Below, piece after piece: positions 33,031 through 43,845 of a stretch of DNA of 64,000 bases. The stretch is from Cycas panzhihuaensis. Its lineage: Eukaryota > Cycadophyta. The number at the start of each line of letters is the position of its first letter. The first letter of the stretch is position 1. The notes beneath the pieces are model-generated. The model saw only the letters and a list, made by a program, of their open reading frames with translations, was not told the origin of the DNA and did no database searches. A program made the translations under genes and the position numbers. The stretch covers positions 45,825,741-45,889,740 of the forward strand of contig CM041465.1 of the NCBI GenBank assembly GCA_023213395.1, read 5' to 3'.

Positions 33031-33800
33031 GACCTAGTTAAGGTATCTGCAATCCTACATTTTTAGGTACCGTTCACGAGGAGACAATTGAAAGGATTCT
33101 TGGGATTAATTGGATATTATAGAAAATTCATTAGGGGGTACGCATGCATATCGGGACCCCTTGGGGAACTATTGAAGAAGGATGTTGGATGAGAATGGAG
33201 TGAAGAAGAACAACAAGCATTCGAACCATTAAAAAGGGCTATAATATTAGCACCTATACTGCGATTTCTTGATTGGAAGAAAATCTTCCATGTACACATC
33301 GACGCCTCACAGTATGCCATTGGATGCGTTTTAGCACAACCAAGTGATGAGAAAGTGCACCATCCGATATATTTTGCAAGTTAGAAACTTACGAAGGCAG
33401 AACAGAATTACACCACAACGGAAAGAGAAACACTTGGAATGGTGTATGCATTGTAGAAATTTTGACATTATCTATTATCGAACCCATTCCTATTTTTCGT
33501 TGAACATCAAACCTGGTGAATAAACCAATAATGAGGGGACGGATTAGCAGGTGGCTAATGTTATTTCAAGAATTCTCATTTAAAATCATTGTGAAACCGG
33601 GGAAAGCTCACATTATACCAGATCAATTATCAAGGATTACAAATGGAGAAAAGGCTACAGGGGTGCGAGATGACTTTCTCGACACAGCATTATTCTGTGT
33701 AAAGGTAGTACCAACAGATTGGTATGAGGGAGTACCAGAGTACTTAACAACCGGGAAGTACTGCCAAAATTGGATCGCATGGAACGACAAAATTTTGTGA
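33031..33800 (+). pseudogene. G2 gypsy RNase H
   Basis: The RNase H domain is spread across frames, with LKRAIILAPILRFLDWKKIF and VHIDASQYAIGCVLAQPSD (the DAS motif holds a catalytic Asp) near 33240-33350, then KAEQNYTTTERETLGMVYAL holding the Glu. The open piece 33516-33800 gives GRISRWLMLFQEFSFKIIVK and HIIPDQLSRI, the usual end of gypsy RNase H. Stops occur at several places. Confidence 0.83.
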
Positions 33801-34980
33801 GAAAAGCAGAACCATATTAATTGATCAAAGGGGAATTATACAAAGTGGGACCAGATGAGGTACTATGTCAGTGCATCAGGCCACACGAGGTAAACCAAAT
33901 TATGGCCCAAGCACATGAAGGCGTAGCAGGAGGACATATGGGGAAGTTGGCGACATAGAGAAAGATCCTAATGTCGGGATTCTGGTGGCCATCGATGTTT
34001 GAGGATGTGAGAAAATGGATTCAAGCATCCGACTATTGCCAAAGGGTTGGGAAACCTAATCGGTAGGATTTCCAACCCTTACACCCAATCCTACTTTTGG
34101 CACCATTCGAGAAATGGGGGCTTAATTTTGTTGGACCAATCAAACTGGCTGCCCGATGATCTTAAGCTTGATTTATCCTCGTGGCAACTGACTACATGAC
34201 AAAATGGGTGGAAGCAAGAGTATTAAGGAAAGCAAACTCAGAAAGTATGGCACGATTCCTATACAAAGTGATTATTACACGATTTGGATGCCCATTAGAA
34301 ATTGTAAGTGATCAAGGGGCCCATTTCCTTAATCAAACCATAGAGATATTAACATCAACCTTTATGATAAGCCATTGGAAATCTACGCCGTATTACCCAA
34401 GGGCGAACGGGTAAGCGGAAAGTTCAAATAAAATTATTGAGAATTGTCTGAGGAAGATTTGCGACGTGGGAAGATCCAACTGGGCTGAGAAACTCCCATC
34501 ATTACTATGGGCCTTCAGAACAACATATAAGAGATTGATAGGGCAAACACCGTTTCAATTGGTCTATGGAACAGAAGCCATTCTTTCTCCGGAGTTTGAG
34601 ATACCAAGCTTAAGAACCGCTATGCAGTGTCGATTGGACGACATCCAATCCTTACGACAGATATTGGAAGAGTTAGTAAGACTGAAAGAAAAGAGGTATA
34701 TGGCTAAATGGTTACAGAGCATAGAGAAACGACGATAGAAGGCGTGGCACGATCGACATCTATGCAAGCCACAGTTTAAAGAAGGTGATCGAGTCCTTCT
34801 TTACAACAACAAGTTCAAAATGCACTCCGGAAAGCTCAAGATGAGATGGTTAGGATCTTATATCGTAGAACAAATCTTTGAAAACAGGTCAGTACAACGG
34901 CGGGAAATCGATGGACCATTGCTACCAACCCAAGTGAATGGTAGCCAACTGAAACCGTACGTCGATTAAAAGGAATTACT
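33801..34980 (+). pseudogene. G2 gypsy integrase
   Basis: The N-terminal region has AHEGVAGGHMGKLAT and FWWPSMFEDVRKWIQASDYC, a partly worn HHCC zinc site. The core is open at 34181-34414: ATDYMTKWVEA (first Asp), RFGCPLEIVSDQGAHF (second Asp). A stop follows ANG, and then AESSNKIIENCLRKI holds the Glu. 34466-34738 gives WAEKLPSLLWAFRTTYKRLI and TPFQLVYGTEAI. The C-terminal part has FKEGDRVLLYNNKFKMHSGK and LKPYVD, which ends the polyprotein near 34968. G4 retains only this last domain. Confidence 0.87.
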
Positions 34981-35770
34981 GGCCGGATCAACTGGTTGTA
35001 TCATAACGTGTTGCGTGAAGTTGAGGCGAATCAAACTGCCTTGATACCGGAATATGATCCAGTTCGGTATGGAAACATAAAATTACAAAAAAAATCAAAA
35101 AACGTGAAAAAAGAACTGTAACTCATATCATGTACATAAGCAAATATGGGAAATCATAAAAGGGAAGGTTATACCACGACAAGAGAAACCAGGAATAAAG
35201 AGAAATTTTGTCAGAAAAATCAGATTTTTCACACATGCATTGGCAAAATACACTATACGTACCAGAAAAGTATGTTACCAAGTACGCACAGTGTAAAAAA
35301 GTAAGTCGAAATACATTATACGTACCAGAAAAGTATGCTATCAAGTATGCACAGTGAAAAAAGTGAACCAAATTACACTATATGTACCTAAAAAGTACGT
35401 TGTCAAGTACGCATAGAACGAAAGGCCGAATAAGACAAAAGTATATAATACATACCTGCAAACATTCCCACACGGTACGCAATGGAAAAAGGAGGGTAAT
35501 TCGAGTCAAATTGACAACAACAAACGACCAAAGGGAATCCTTATGATCCGAGAGAGCAATGGAGCAAGGATTTGACACAGATTTTGAAGAATAATTTCAA
35601 AAACAGTTAACCATTCCAAAAAAGGTACGCGTGCAGGGTTCGCATTTGCATTTCTTGGTTATACTGGTTCTACTTCTGGGGATCCCATAGCCAGTGACCA
35701 TGCGAACAACAGGATGCCAGGAAACCTTGACAATTCAAGGCTAGAGTCAAACAAGCAGGATGGGGGGAAT
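34981..35770 (+). other. G2 post-integrase spacer with GTAC-rich tandem repeat
   Basis: No ORF accepted. The spacer contains a three-copy tandem repeat at 35243-35425 and other GTAC motifs near 35128, 35475 and 35622. A poly-A-like run follows 35085. Confidence 0.6.
35243..35425. repeat. Three-copy tandem repeat of about 62-63 bp
   Basis: Units begin near 35246, 35309 and 35371. Each contains ACTATACGTACC or a close variant, then AAAAGTA(T/C)G and AAGTA(C/T)GCA, so each unit places two GTAC or GTAT motifs in a loose inverted arrangement. Confidence 0.85.
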
Positions 35771-36760
35771 ATATATATTGTAACCCTCTCTATTTTGACC
35801 AAGAACTCATGGAGAATATTTTATTGGAACTCAAAAAGGATCTGAAGAAGGTGAAGCTAGATGCAGAGATAATTTATCTACTGATAGGACTCTCAAACGA
35901 GGGGGAAGTCCCCACAGCTACTAAACGTTAGAAGTGGACCATGAGACTTGGTTGAAGGAATTTTGCCAAGAAAATACTCAATTTACATCGGGAGGTATTC
36001 AGGTGGTAGATATAAAGGATGCTAGATTACAATGCGTGGCCAAAGTTATAAATTCAAGATTCTTATCAAAAAGGAAGTATACATACATTCCAGGGGGGAA
36101 TGATGCCAATATTACCGAAGATTTTGGATGGAGAAAAACTTAATTGGTCAGAATTCTTGGCAATAAATATGGTGCAATAGATTCAGGAAGTAATGACACA
36201 GCCATTCCGTCATCCCTCTTTGTTATTAGCTATTCTATTTTACCAATGTCCAGGTGTACAACTTTTAAAAACAACCATTCCTCCAAATGAACCGCTTATA
36301 AAGCAATGGGTAAATGAATTTCCAGAGACTACCCAAGATAAGGAACTCAAGAAAATGATATAAAAGGAGACAAAAGTTCTCAAATGGCTGCAACAAACTC
36401 CTGGGATGCCTATTCCACACCATGCCAAGCAGACGATCCAGAAAAGCAGCAAAAGAAGGAAGGATGAGGAAGAACCTGAGGAGGAAGAAGAAATAGAGCC
36501 CTCACTTGAAGAATGGGCAGAATTCCCTCCTGTAATGGAGACAGGAGAAACATCAGCACATCGTCAAACAGATGATAAATCTTGTCAAATAATTCCATCG
36601 ATCAAGGAAATGGAAGAAGGGTACAAAGCAGAAATAGCTACCCTTCAAGAAAAAAATCAAAGAAAAGGATGCAATAATAGCAACCCTTACCCAAATTAAT
36701 GAAGAAATCTTGGCCGCGAAAGATCCACTAGCAGGGCAGGGGCAGCAGGAGCAGCCTTGA
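35771..36760 (+). pseudogene. Extra ORF downstream of pol in G2, with acidic region and coiled coil
   Basis: About 330 codons in mostly one frame, with several stops and one shift, between the spacer and the 3' LTR. Readable motifs include YFDQELMENILLELKKDLKK, EIIYLLIGLSNEGEVP, LNWSEFLAINMVQ, RHPSLLLAILFYQCPGVQLL, PPNEPLIKQWVNEFPE, a Glu-rich run (DEEEPEEEEEIEPS) and then a heptad-like KEMEEGYKAEIATLQEKI region, ending Gln-rich (GQGQQEQ). A small piece is open at 36406-36699. Extra ORFs after integrase are known in Athila and Tat elements, and the WSEFLA and RHPSLL part loosely recalls the putative plant transposon protein domain found there. I cannot confirm homology. G4 lacks nearly all of it. 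Confidence 0.5.
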
Positions 36761-36782
36761 GACAGAGAGGGGGAGGAATACT
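36761..36782 (+). promoter_or_regulatory. Candidate polypurine tract of G2
   Basis: GACAGAGAGGGGGAGGAATA is the longest purine run upstream of the LTR, but it ends about 60 bp before the LTR start, farther than usual. G4 has a matching AGAGGGAGGAATA-type run (minus strand) at the same relative position. GAGATAGA directly before the LTR is an alternative. Confidence 0.5.
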
Positions 36783-36844
36783 CCAAACTTTGAAATTTTT
36801 GTTGAGCAAGGATGCTCAACCCAATCATGTTGACTCGAGATAGA

Positions 36845-37713
36845 TGTTGGGACATATTTTGACACACTAGGCTATGTGGACACTAGAGGTAGGCTATATA
36901 ATCATTTAAATGTAGGTACGGACTGTATGGAGGTACGTATGACATGGAAAGTGGAAGAAATCAACATTCTAGGTATGTATGACAGGTGTGTACCTGAACC
37001 GGTACACAATATAGAATACGTACCATTTACGGTACGCAAGCAAATAGAAAGGGTACGCACGATAGAACTGGACCAATGGATACTTGGGATGATGATATCA
37101 ACACCCAAGGACGCACGTACAGACGTACAGATGGAAAAGATAACAGTTAAGGTAACTAATCAATGATTAATGAAAAGGTGTATACATGGCTAAAAGGGTT
37201 CGATTATGACAGGGAGTCATAACCCTTCAACGAAAGGACACCAAAAGGCACATTTAAGGGAACCTGCAAGGGCCATTCTAGTGATGAGAGCCAAACATTC
37301 AAGACACATGGTGGTACAATAGCTAGCACGTATATTCAGTGGTACGGAGTAGTGTACAGGAGATGCATTTCGTGATGCATATCTTCTGGGAATGTATATG
37401 ACAGAATCCAATGTATACGGCTGGAATGTATAAGGAATACATTCTAGCACCTATTGTATAAAGACTTATTGCTTAATAAAGAAAGAGTTATATGGAAATT
37501 GATGATTCTATGTGTACTACGAGGATTGAATGATGGATATTTGTTGTGTACTGTATTGTTGTGTGTAATCTGTGACCTTATCGTATGGAATTGTGAATAA
37601 ATCTATGATGATCTAAGTGTATGAAGCATGTTGACTATATCTTAGACTAGACTTCCAATGATTCCTTGACAAGTGTACCAATCTCTGTAGGGAGATCGTG
37701 TAAGAAGTCAACA
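36845..37713 (+). repeat. G2 3' LTR (869 bp)
   Basis: Begins TGTTGGGACATATTTTGAC and ends AAGAAGTCAACA. It aligns inverted with the G4 LTRs and direct with the G1 LTR. A GTAC-rich block at 36916-37128 holds nine GTAC motifs. AATAAAG near 37475 may be the polyadenylation signal. Confidence 0.88.
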
Positions 37714-38478
37714 CATTCCAATGAGGTATCTTTGGATTTTCCATAAATCTGGAGACCACACCAGCTGCATAGGAAATGTTTGGTCTGGTGGCTGTAAGAT
37801 AGATCAAGCTTCCAATCAGTTGTCTGCATGTAGTTGCATTAATTGATTGTGCTTCTTGTTCAATATTTAGCACACATCTAGTCTCCATGGGAGTGGCAAC
37901 ATTGTTGTAATTTTCCATATTGAATTTTTTTAGTACATTTTTGATGTATTTGGATTGGAACAAGACAACAGAGTTGTTGTTTTGTCCAATCTCTATTCCC
38001 AGATTATAATGTAACATTCCAAGGTCTGTCATTTCGAAAACCTTTTCAAACTTCCTCTTGATGAGCGCAATTGATCGTCGTTTCCTGTGATTAACATGTT
38101 ATCTACATACACTACTATAATGGAGATTAATCCTTGATTGAATTTTACATACAGACTATGATCTGACTCACATCTGTGAAAGCCATTTTGGATTAGATGT
38201 GCGTCCAACTTAGCATACCAAGCTCTTGGTGCTTGTTTGAGTCTATATAATGCCTTTTTTAGTTTGTAGACCATGTTTTCTTGTCCAAGCTTTGTGTACC
38301 CTTCTAGTTGGTGCATAGAGACTTCTTCTTGGAGATCTTCATTTAGAAAAGTGCTATTTCCAGCCATCTGATAGATTTTCCACCCTTTCTGAGCAGCTAT
38401 TGCAATTACTATTCTCATCGGTGAGAATGTTTTCTCGTAGTCAATTCCAACTGTCTGTGTGTAGCCTTTTGCCACCAA
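37714..38478 (-). pseudogene. D copia reverse transcriptase and start of RNase H
   Basis: 38478-38029: AKGYTQTVGIDYEKTFSPM, YQMAGNSTFLNEDLQEEVS (altered from [11 protein letters not shown], so the first catalytic Asp is lost), [19 protein letters not shown] and VVYVDNMLITGND, in which the second Asp of YVDD is Asn. 38032-37714: MTDLGMLHYNLGIEIGQN, CRQLIGSLIYLTATRPNISY, ENPKIPHWN. Two catalytic Asp substitutions make the enzyme dead despite a readable frame. Confidence 0.87.
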
Positions 38479-40040
38479 TCTTGCTTTGTACTTCTCGATT
38501 TCACCATTTGGTTTTTCTTCTACTCTATATACCCAGTTGCAATTTACAATGGGTTTATCTTCAGGAGGTTCTATTAGGTCTCAAGTCTCATTTTTGTAGA
38601 TGGCTTTCATTTCAGTATCCATTGCTATTATCCAGGCTTGGAATTTGCTTGCTTCTTCGATAGGGTTTGGTTCAACAGAGGAAACTTGTGCTTGTGGTTT
38701 TTGAGACCTTGTTCGGTGCTCGAACACTTCTCCTTTTGTTTCTTCAAGAGTTTTAAGATACCACTTTGGTACCTTTTTAGAGCTTTGATTCTATAATGGT
38801 CTCAATTCTTCTTCTTCTTGAGTGATATCAGGATCATTTACTTGATTAATGTCAGGTGTCTTTTCTTTTGAAGTTTCATTTTTTGCTTCAACACCTTCAG
38901 AAGTTATTACTGGTTCTTCATTTGGTTGCACTATATTCAATTTTTTATCATCTATATTCATTTCTTGATACTCATTTTTGATGTGTTTTATCCCTTCATC
39001 AAATATTACATCCCTGCTGACATAAAGTTTGTTTGTCTTTGGATCAAGACATCGATATGCTTTTGAGCGACTGTTCTATTCAACAATCATGCATTCTATG
39101 CTTTTGTTATCTAGTTTGGTTCTCTTTTTATCAGGAATGTGTACATAGGCTCTGTAACCAAAGACTCTAAGATGACTTACATTTGGTTTATGTCCAGTCC
39201 ACGTTTCTTCAGGTGTCACTTCGTCCATTGTTGGAGTTGGATTCCTGTTGATCAGATACATAGCTATATATAGCTTCTGCCCAGTGTTTTTTTGTGATTT
39301 CCTTGTCCTTCAACAAACACCGGGCCATTTCTAAAATTGTTCTATTCATTCTTTACGTTACACCATTTGATTGGGTGTATACAGAGTTGTGACTTGTTTG
39401 TGAATTCCATGCAGTTTACAAAACTGAAGGAAAGAATTGGATACGTACTATCCTCTTTCAGAATGAACACATTTGATTTTTTGGCTACTGTCCAGTTTTG
39501 GTTTTGCTTTGAATTCTTTAAAATAATCAAGTGTTTCTGACATGCTGAACATAAAATATACCCATGTTTTTTAGGAAAGTCATCAATGAAGGTTAGAGAG
39601 TATCTCGCACCATTTGTTGAGACAGGTGTAAATGGACCACAAAGATCAATATGATGAACCAAATCCAATTTATTTGGTGCTCGCCATGTGTTTTTTGTAA
39701 AAGGAATTCTGTGCTATTTCCCCATCATGTAGTTTTTGCATATAAATGAGTTGAATGAAATATCAGGCAGACCATTCACCATTCTTGAATTTGTTAGTCT
39801 TTGTAACCTATCATGAGAGATATGTCCATACTTCAAATGCCACATTTCATTAGTCTTATTACTTGCCACAACAAGTGAATTTACATCAGATGTGAATTTA
39901 GTGGGTCCTGTGTCAGGCAACATAGGGGTGGAAAGCAACTTATAAAGCCTGTTGCATTTTACCCCTTCAGCTATTACAATACCATTCTTTTTCATGTCCA
40001 AAATGTAACAATGACCATTTTCATTAAATATTGTTCTCAA
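38479..40040 (-). pseudogene. D copia integrase and linker
   Basis: 40040-39714: GAG-pre-integrase with MWHLKYGHISHDRLQRLTN and ICKNYMMGK (one Cys of the pair lost). 39668-39342: VHHIDLCGPFTPVSTNGARY, LTFIDDFPKKHGYI (first Asp), then decayed. The second Asp region is unclear, and the Glu region near 39345-39360 is TLYTPNQMV-like, without a clear Glu. 39261-39076: YLINRNPTPTMDEVTPEETW and HLRVFGYRAYVHIPDKKRTK. The acidic linker runs 39060-38800. Frameshifts separate the parts. Confidence 0.82.
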
Positions 40041-40232
40041 CCTTTTTTCACTTAACTGAGATACTGATAAGAGATTTTATTTCATTCCTAGTACAAAGAA
40101 AAGATTATTTATTCGTTGAATTTTTTTATGAATTTTTGTGACTATCTAACCGATCCCATTTATGTGAAGGGGAAAATTATCTCCTAGTTCCACAAACTTG
40201 TTAATATCATATGGTTTCAGAGTTTCAGACCA

Positions 40233-40450
40233 TTATTCAACTCTAATCATATGGTGGGAGGCTCCTGAGTCGACGTAGTAATTTTCTGAGGCACTAGAAC
40301 TAGCTGGTAGTGCTGTTATGAAAGCAATTTCAACTTTGTATTCCATTGAGTCTCGTTCTCTGCTATAGTTTCCTGACACCTGCTTTCCCTTATGAATTTT
40401 TGTTCGCCTCTGTAGCATTGATATGGGTAGTGGCCTGTTTGCCCATAGTG
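40233..40450 (-). pseudogene. D copia zinc knuckle and protease start
   Basis: Minus-strand frame with a CCHC-like knuckle near 40440-40500 (CYHYGQTGHYPYQC-like, first Cys pair altered), then NYYVDSGASHHMIRVE, which keeps the D-S-G catalytic triplet. The protease body continues at 40230-40050 in broken frames. Confidence 0.78.
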
Positions 40451-40596
40451 GTAGCAGACATCAAAAGTCCTGCAGTTGTTTGAAAAATGACTAGATTTGC
40501 CTCAATTGAAGCAAATTTAGCATCATATGGAGGAGTGGCTCTTCCTCTTCCTCTTCCTTCATTCCAACGACTTATGATGTCAGTTGGTGCTCTGCC

Positions 40597-41269
40597 TCAC
40601 ATTCTTGGATTGTATTGTCCTCGTCCTCGCCCTCCTATGATTAGTTTAGTGACAAGTGCCTCTTCTATCTCAACATCCTCTTCATATCTTTGATTCCTTT
40701 GTTCTTGGCCAAGCATATGACCTATAAGAACATCAAAAGTCATGGTGGCTTTTTGTCCTCTATCTGTTAACATGTTGACCATGTTGTCAAATGACTTTGG
40801 TAACTTGTTGAGTACAAGTTGCACCAATTCAGTATCGGTTAATTTATCTCTTGCTATGAGGAGTGCATTTTTGACATTGGTCAGTTTGGCTATGAATTCC
40901 GAAACTGATTGACCCTTTCTCATTTTGAGCTTATATAGTTCTTCTCTGAGGGCAACTATTTTGGCTTCATTTTTTCTACTAAACATGGAGGACATGACTT
41001 TCCAGATTTCATGGGCATTTTTAACACCATCTACATAGGTCAATAGGGAATCTGAGATTGAAAGTTTGAAAATTGATACAGCATTGTTATTCCTTTCTTC
41101 CGAATTTAACAAATCCGTTGTGTTAGCAAGTTGTTTTTCTTCCCCAGTGGTGATTCTCTAGCCATGTTTTGGTCTTAAAAGACCTTCAATCTTTATTTTC
41201 TAGATGCTAAAATTCATTTTAGTCAATTTATTGACTTCAGGCAAAGTTACAGTAGAGGAGGCCATGTTT
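40597..41269 (-). pseudogene. D copia gag
   Basis: The start is at 41265-41263 (ATGGCCTCCTCTACTG, minus strand), with a break before 41112. Then open: SIFKLSISDSLLTYVDGVKN, WKVMSSMFSRKNEAKIVALR, SEFIAKLTNVKNALL, VLNKLPKSFDNMVNMLTDRG and an acidic/RG end (GGRGRGQYNPR). It is nearly the same protein as C1 gag. Confidence 0.85.
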
Positions 41270-41279
41270 GAGTGATAAA

Positions 41280-42637
41280 ATTGAGAAAACTCAGTAGAGA
41301 AACTTGGTTACAGGGTTGTATGGCCTTACGATACATGGAAAAGGTACGGATTTTTGTAGGTGTACAGATTTAAGAACAGAGGGGTCCAAATTGGAGTATT
41401 CGATGAAAGGAGTTCAAAGTACAATTATTTTTTTCAGAAGATGTCTGGTTCGATCAGAAATGGAGGTCAGAGTTTAGTCTGGCAACTAGGGCTAAAAGTG
41501 AAAAATGCTTCAAACAAAAAATATTTTTCGAATCTACCTTCGGACTTGGTCTTAAAATGTGCATTAATGAGAGGATTAAATTGATATGTGCTTTACATAG
41601 TATCATCACACATTCATCCTTAATTCATCACAACATCATTATGAATTCAGCACAACAGTACACCAATCAACATATATTCCTTATGCAATCATTATGACAC
41701 ATAATACACAATTTTCCATGTAACTCTTCACTTTATTAAGCAATAAGATCAATATATTCAGTTCTAGAATGTATCCTGTATATGTTCGAGTTGTATACAC
41801 ACTATTCTGTCACATATATTCCAAAACAGAACATATCATGGAATGCATCTACTGAATCATCAATCTGTATTGTCCTCCTTGATACTTGTACTCCGATACT
41901 GCCTCATAGATTGAATACTTGGATCTCACTGTTAGATTGATTCTCAAGGTATCATTAAATACCTTCTTTTGATGCCTCATAATCATACCTTTTTGTAACC
42001 AATGTACCTTTTCGTTTAATCACATGATTAAATCTCTTTAATGGTGTCTTTCCCATCTGCACATTCGTACGTATTTCTGTGTGGCTTGACGCCATCAGAT
42101 CTGGGTGCCTTTAGGTCTGCTCTGGTCATGTGTATTGTTCTGTCTGCTAGCATACCCAAAAAGGTACGCACTCTGTATTGCATACCTGAAAAGGTACATA
42201 CCTATAATACGTACCCAAATAACATGTATTTCATTATTGTCTGCTATGCGTACCTCTGTACGGTCTGTACCTGCATTCCTCTGATCGATACAAGTTTGCA
42301 TTCCATCTACTTTAGGTAGTGCCCAACGCATTTACCCCAACACATTCTCCACCTACTTTAAGTAGTGCCCAACACATCCAACCAACTCCGAATGATTCCA
42401 AAATGAGTCCAACTCGGTTTAAAAAGGCTTGCAAGTTTGATTTTTGACGCCAAATAGTGTATTAACCTTGTTGATAGGTGAGTTTCACCTCCTCAATGAC
42501 CATTGACCACTGTGCCTACTTTGCAAGTTGTTGGAGAAAAAATATCTTCAAGAAACTTGGGTTCTGTTGGCTTTACCCAACAACCTATGATTTTATTGCT
42601 CCACTCAATTTCAGCTTTAGTTGTGTAGGACCTTATA
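41280..42637 (-). other. D leader, carrying a gypsy LTR relic
   Basis: Non-coding stretch between primer site and gag. 41280-41590 shows no ORF worth naming. 41596-42374 is a minus-oriented LTR of the G family. 42380-42637 is leader next to the primer site. Confidence 0.6.
41596..42374 (-). repeat. Gypsy G-family LTR relic in D leader (about 780 bp)
   Basis: Plus-strand order CCATGTAACTCTTC, TTATTAAGCAATA, GAATGTATCC, the TCATAACCATACC-type block, GTACGTA motifs and ...CCCAACA matches the 63610 LTR and the G4 LTRs. The left end lacks the expected TGTTGAC, so it is truncated. No internal gypsy sequence adjoins it, so it is a solo LTR or fragment. A 46-bp-spaced duplication of CTACTTTA(G/A)GTAGTGCCCAAC sits at 42307-42376. 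Confidence 0.75.
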
Positions 42638-42649
42638 GCTCTGATACCA
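42638..42649 (-). promoter_or_regulatory. Primer binding site of D, tRNA-iMet type
   Basis: The minus strand reads TGGTATCAGAGC, a perfect match, directly after the LTR end TTCTTAACA. Confidence 0.9.
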
Positions 42650-42960
42650 TGTTAAGAAACATGAATGATTGCATACATGTTTACATGCTGCAAAAGCTTT
42701 ACCATACACAGCAAGCAAACAATATAAACACAAAACAATTGCACAATACACAAGATATAGGTGGAAAATCCTTTCGGAAAAAAAAAAAAAAAACACCACA
42801 AAAGATCTATCAATCACATTGATTCTGATTGAGATTGTTGAATATACAATGGACTCTAGGATATTTATAATCCTTCAAAAGGAGTCAACTGTTAAGGGTT
42901 GTGACTTTCCAAATGATTCGCATCTTTTTGTTAATCACATAATTAAACCACATATTAACA
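42650..42960 (-). repeat. D 5' LTR (311 bp)
   Basis: On the minus strand it runs TGTTAATATG to TTCTTAACA with an inverted TGTTAA/TTAACA end pair. A TATA box (ATTATAAATATCC, minus strand) lies near 42865, and a run of T (A on plus, 42779-42793) follows. Confidence 0.8.
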
Positions 42961-43845
42961 TTAACAAGCGGCTTAATAATTAACTGCCACACTAACAAAG
43001 TGCCTACGAAAATCTTTTTCATTGTTCTGCTAGGTACACGATTTCAGTGTGCTCCATGTATGAAGTTATGACTATGAAGGTTCCATGGTTTACGAATATT
43101 CATGGATTTTTACAAAGGTGCATAATCATGCTCCGATACAAATGGAAATGAATGATCATTCAAAAATTCTACTATTCATTCACCAGAGATAGATCTAGTC
43201 CTTTTAAGTGGGATTGACCCCAGACACAATTCTACCTGTCAATAGTTAAAAGCTCTGCTAAAATAAGTAGTAGCATAGCCAAATTTGAAGTCTTATAAAT
43301 AATGGTTGCTTGTCCATCTACTCTGTAAGGATTTATAATTTGTGTAAGAATAGTATATCCTGGTGTACAAATGTTTAGATGTCCATCTGGAAGATCGGAA
43401 GATTGGCTTATAATATTCACATAAATGACAAAGTAGGTTCCCACTTAGTTCAATCACCTGATGACATATTTAGGTGCAGCAAAGATTCACTTCCAAGAAT
43501 GGTTATCGTTCATCATGCTTTTCCATGTCTAGGTTTCACCCAATGTATCTTAAGGCAATATTCTTCATATTGTGGGCCTATCCAGCTAATGTTTTCTTTC
43601 CTTTAATATCATGTGATTGTGTTGTAAATTTTTTTCAGATTTTTCTGGCATGAAATGCAATACGATATCTTTATGGGACTTAAAATGAGTTGGTCAACCA
43701 TTTGCATGGTAACTGTAGCTATAGTATCCCTGCTTGTTGAAACGTAGCTCTAGTTCTTCAAGATAGATATAAGTTTAATAAGTTCTGCTGTTGTTTATTA
43801 TGGTCTTTATTACCTGAGGCTTCTGTTTGGATGCAATTGTGGCAG
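42961..43845 (+). other. Probable intron or intergenic DNA upstream of the BRUTUS-like exon
   Basis: No repeat family or ORF recognised. The last 40 bp before the exon are T-rich and end GTGGCAG, suitable as a 3' splice site. Confidence 0.5.

Larger units (their letters stand above)
32010..37713 (+). mobile_element. Ty3/gypsy element G2 (same family as G1), 5'-truncated
   Basis: Plus-strand gypsy starting in the linker before RT (EFTEINFGEREIEDTP, matched by EFTEIIYDERRIEDTP in G1), then RT, RNase H, integrase, a spacer with a GTAC-rich tandem repeat, an extra ORF, a purine-rich tract and the 3' LTR (36845-37713). The 5' LTR, gag and protease are absent. The right end lies inside the RNase H gene of copia D, so G2 inserted into D; the missing left end prevents confirming the duplication (right flank CATTC). 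Confidence 0.87.
37714..42960 (-). mobile_element. Copia element D (C1 family), 3' end replaced by G2
   Basis: Minus-strand copia with 5' LTR 42650-42960, primer site 42638-42649, leader interrupted by a gypsy LTR relic, gag from 41265, protease, integrase, RT and the first part of RNase H. It ends at 37714, in codons for HWN, exactly where the G2 LTR begins, so G2 inserted into D. The expected continuation of D on the far side of G2 was not found. Confidence 0.88.

Noticed and set aside
36410-36867. Minus-strand ORFs opposite the extra ORF of G2
   Set aside because: Shadows of the plus-strand frame, with no family motif.
18740-37713. G1 and G2 as one gypsy element split by copia F
   Set aside because: Both contain the same RT segment and the same pre-RT motif, so they are two copies and not two halves.
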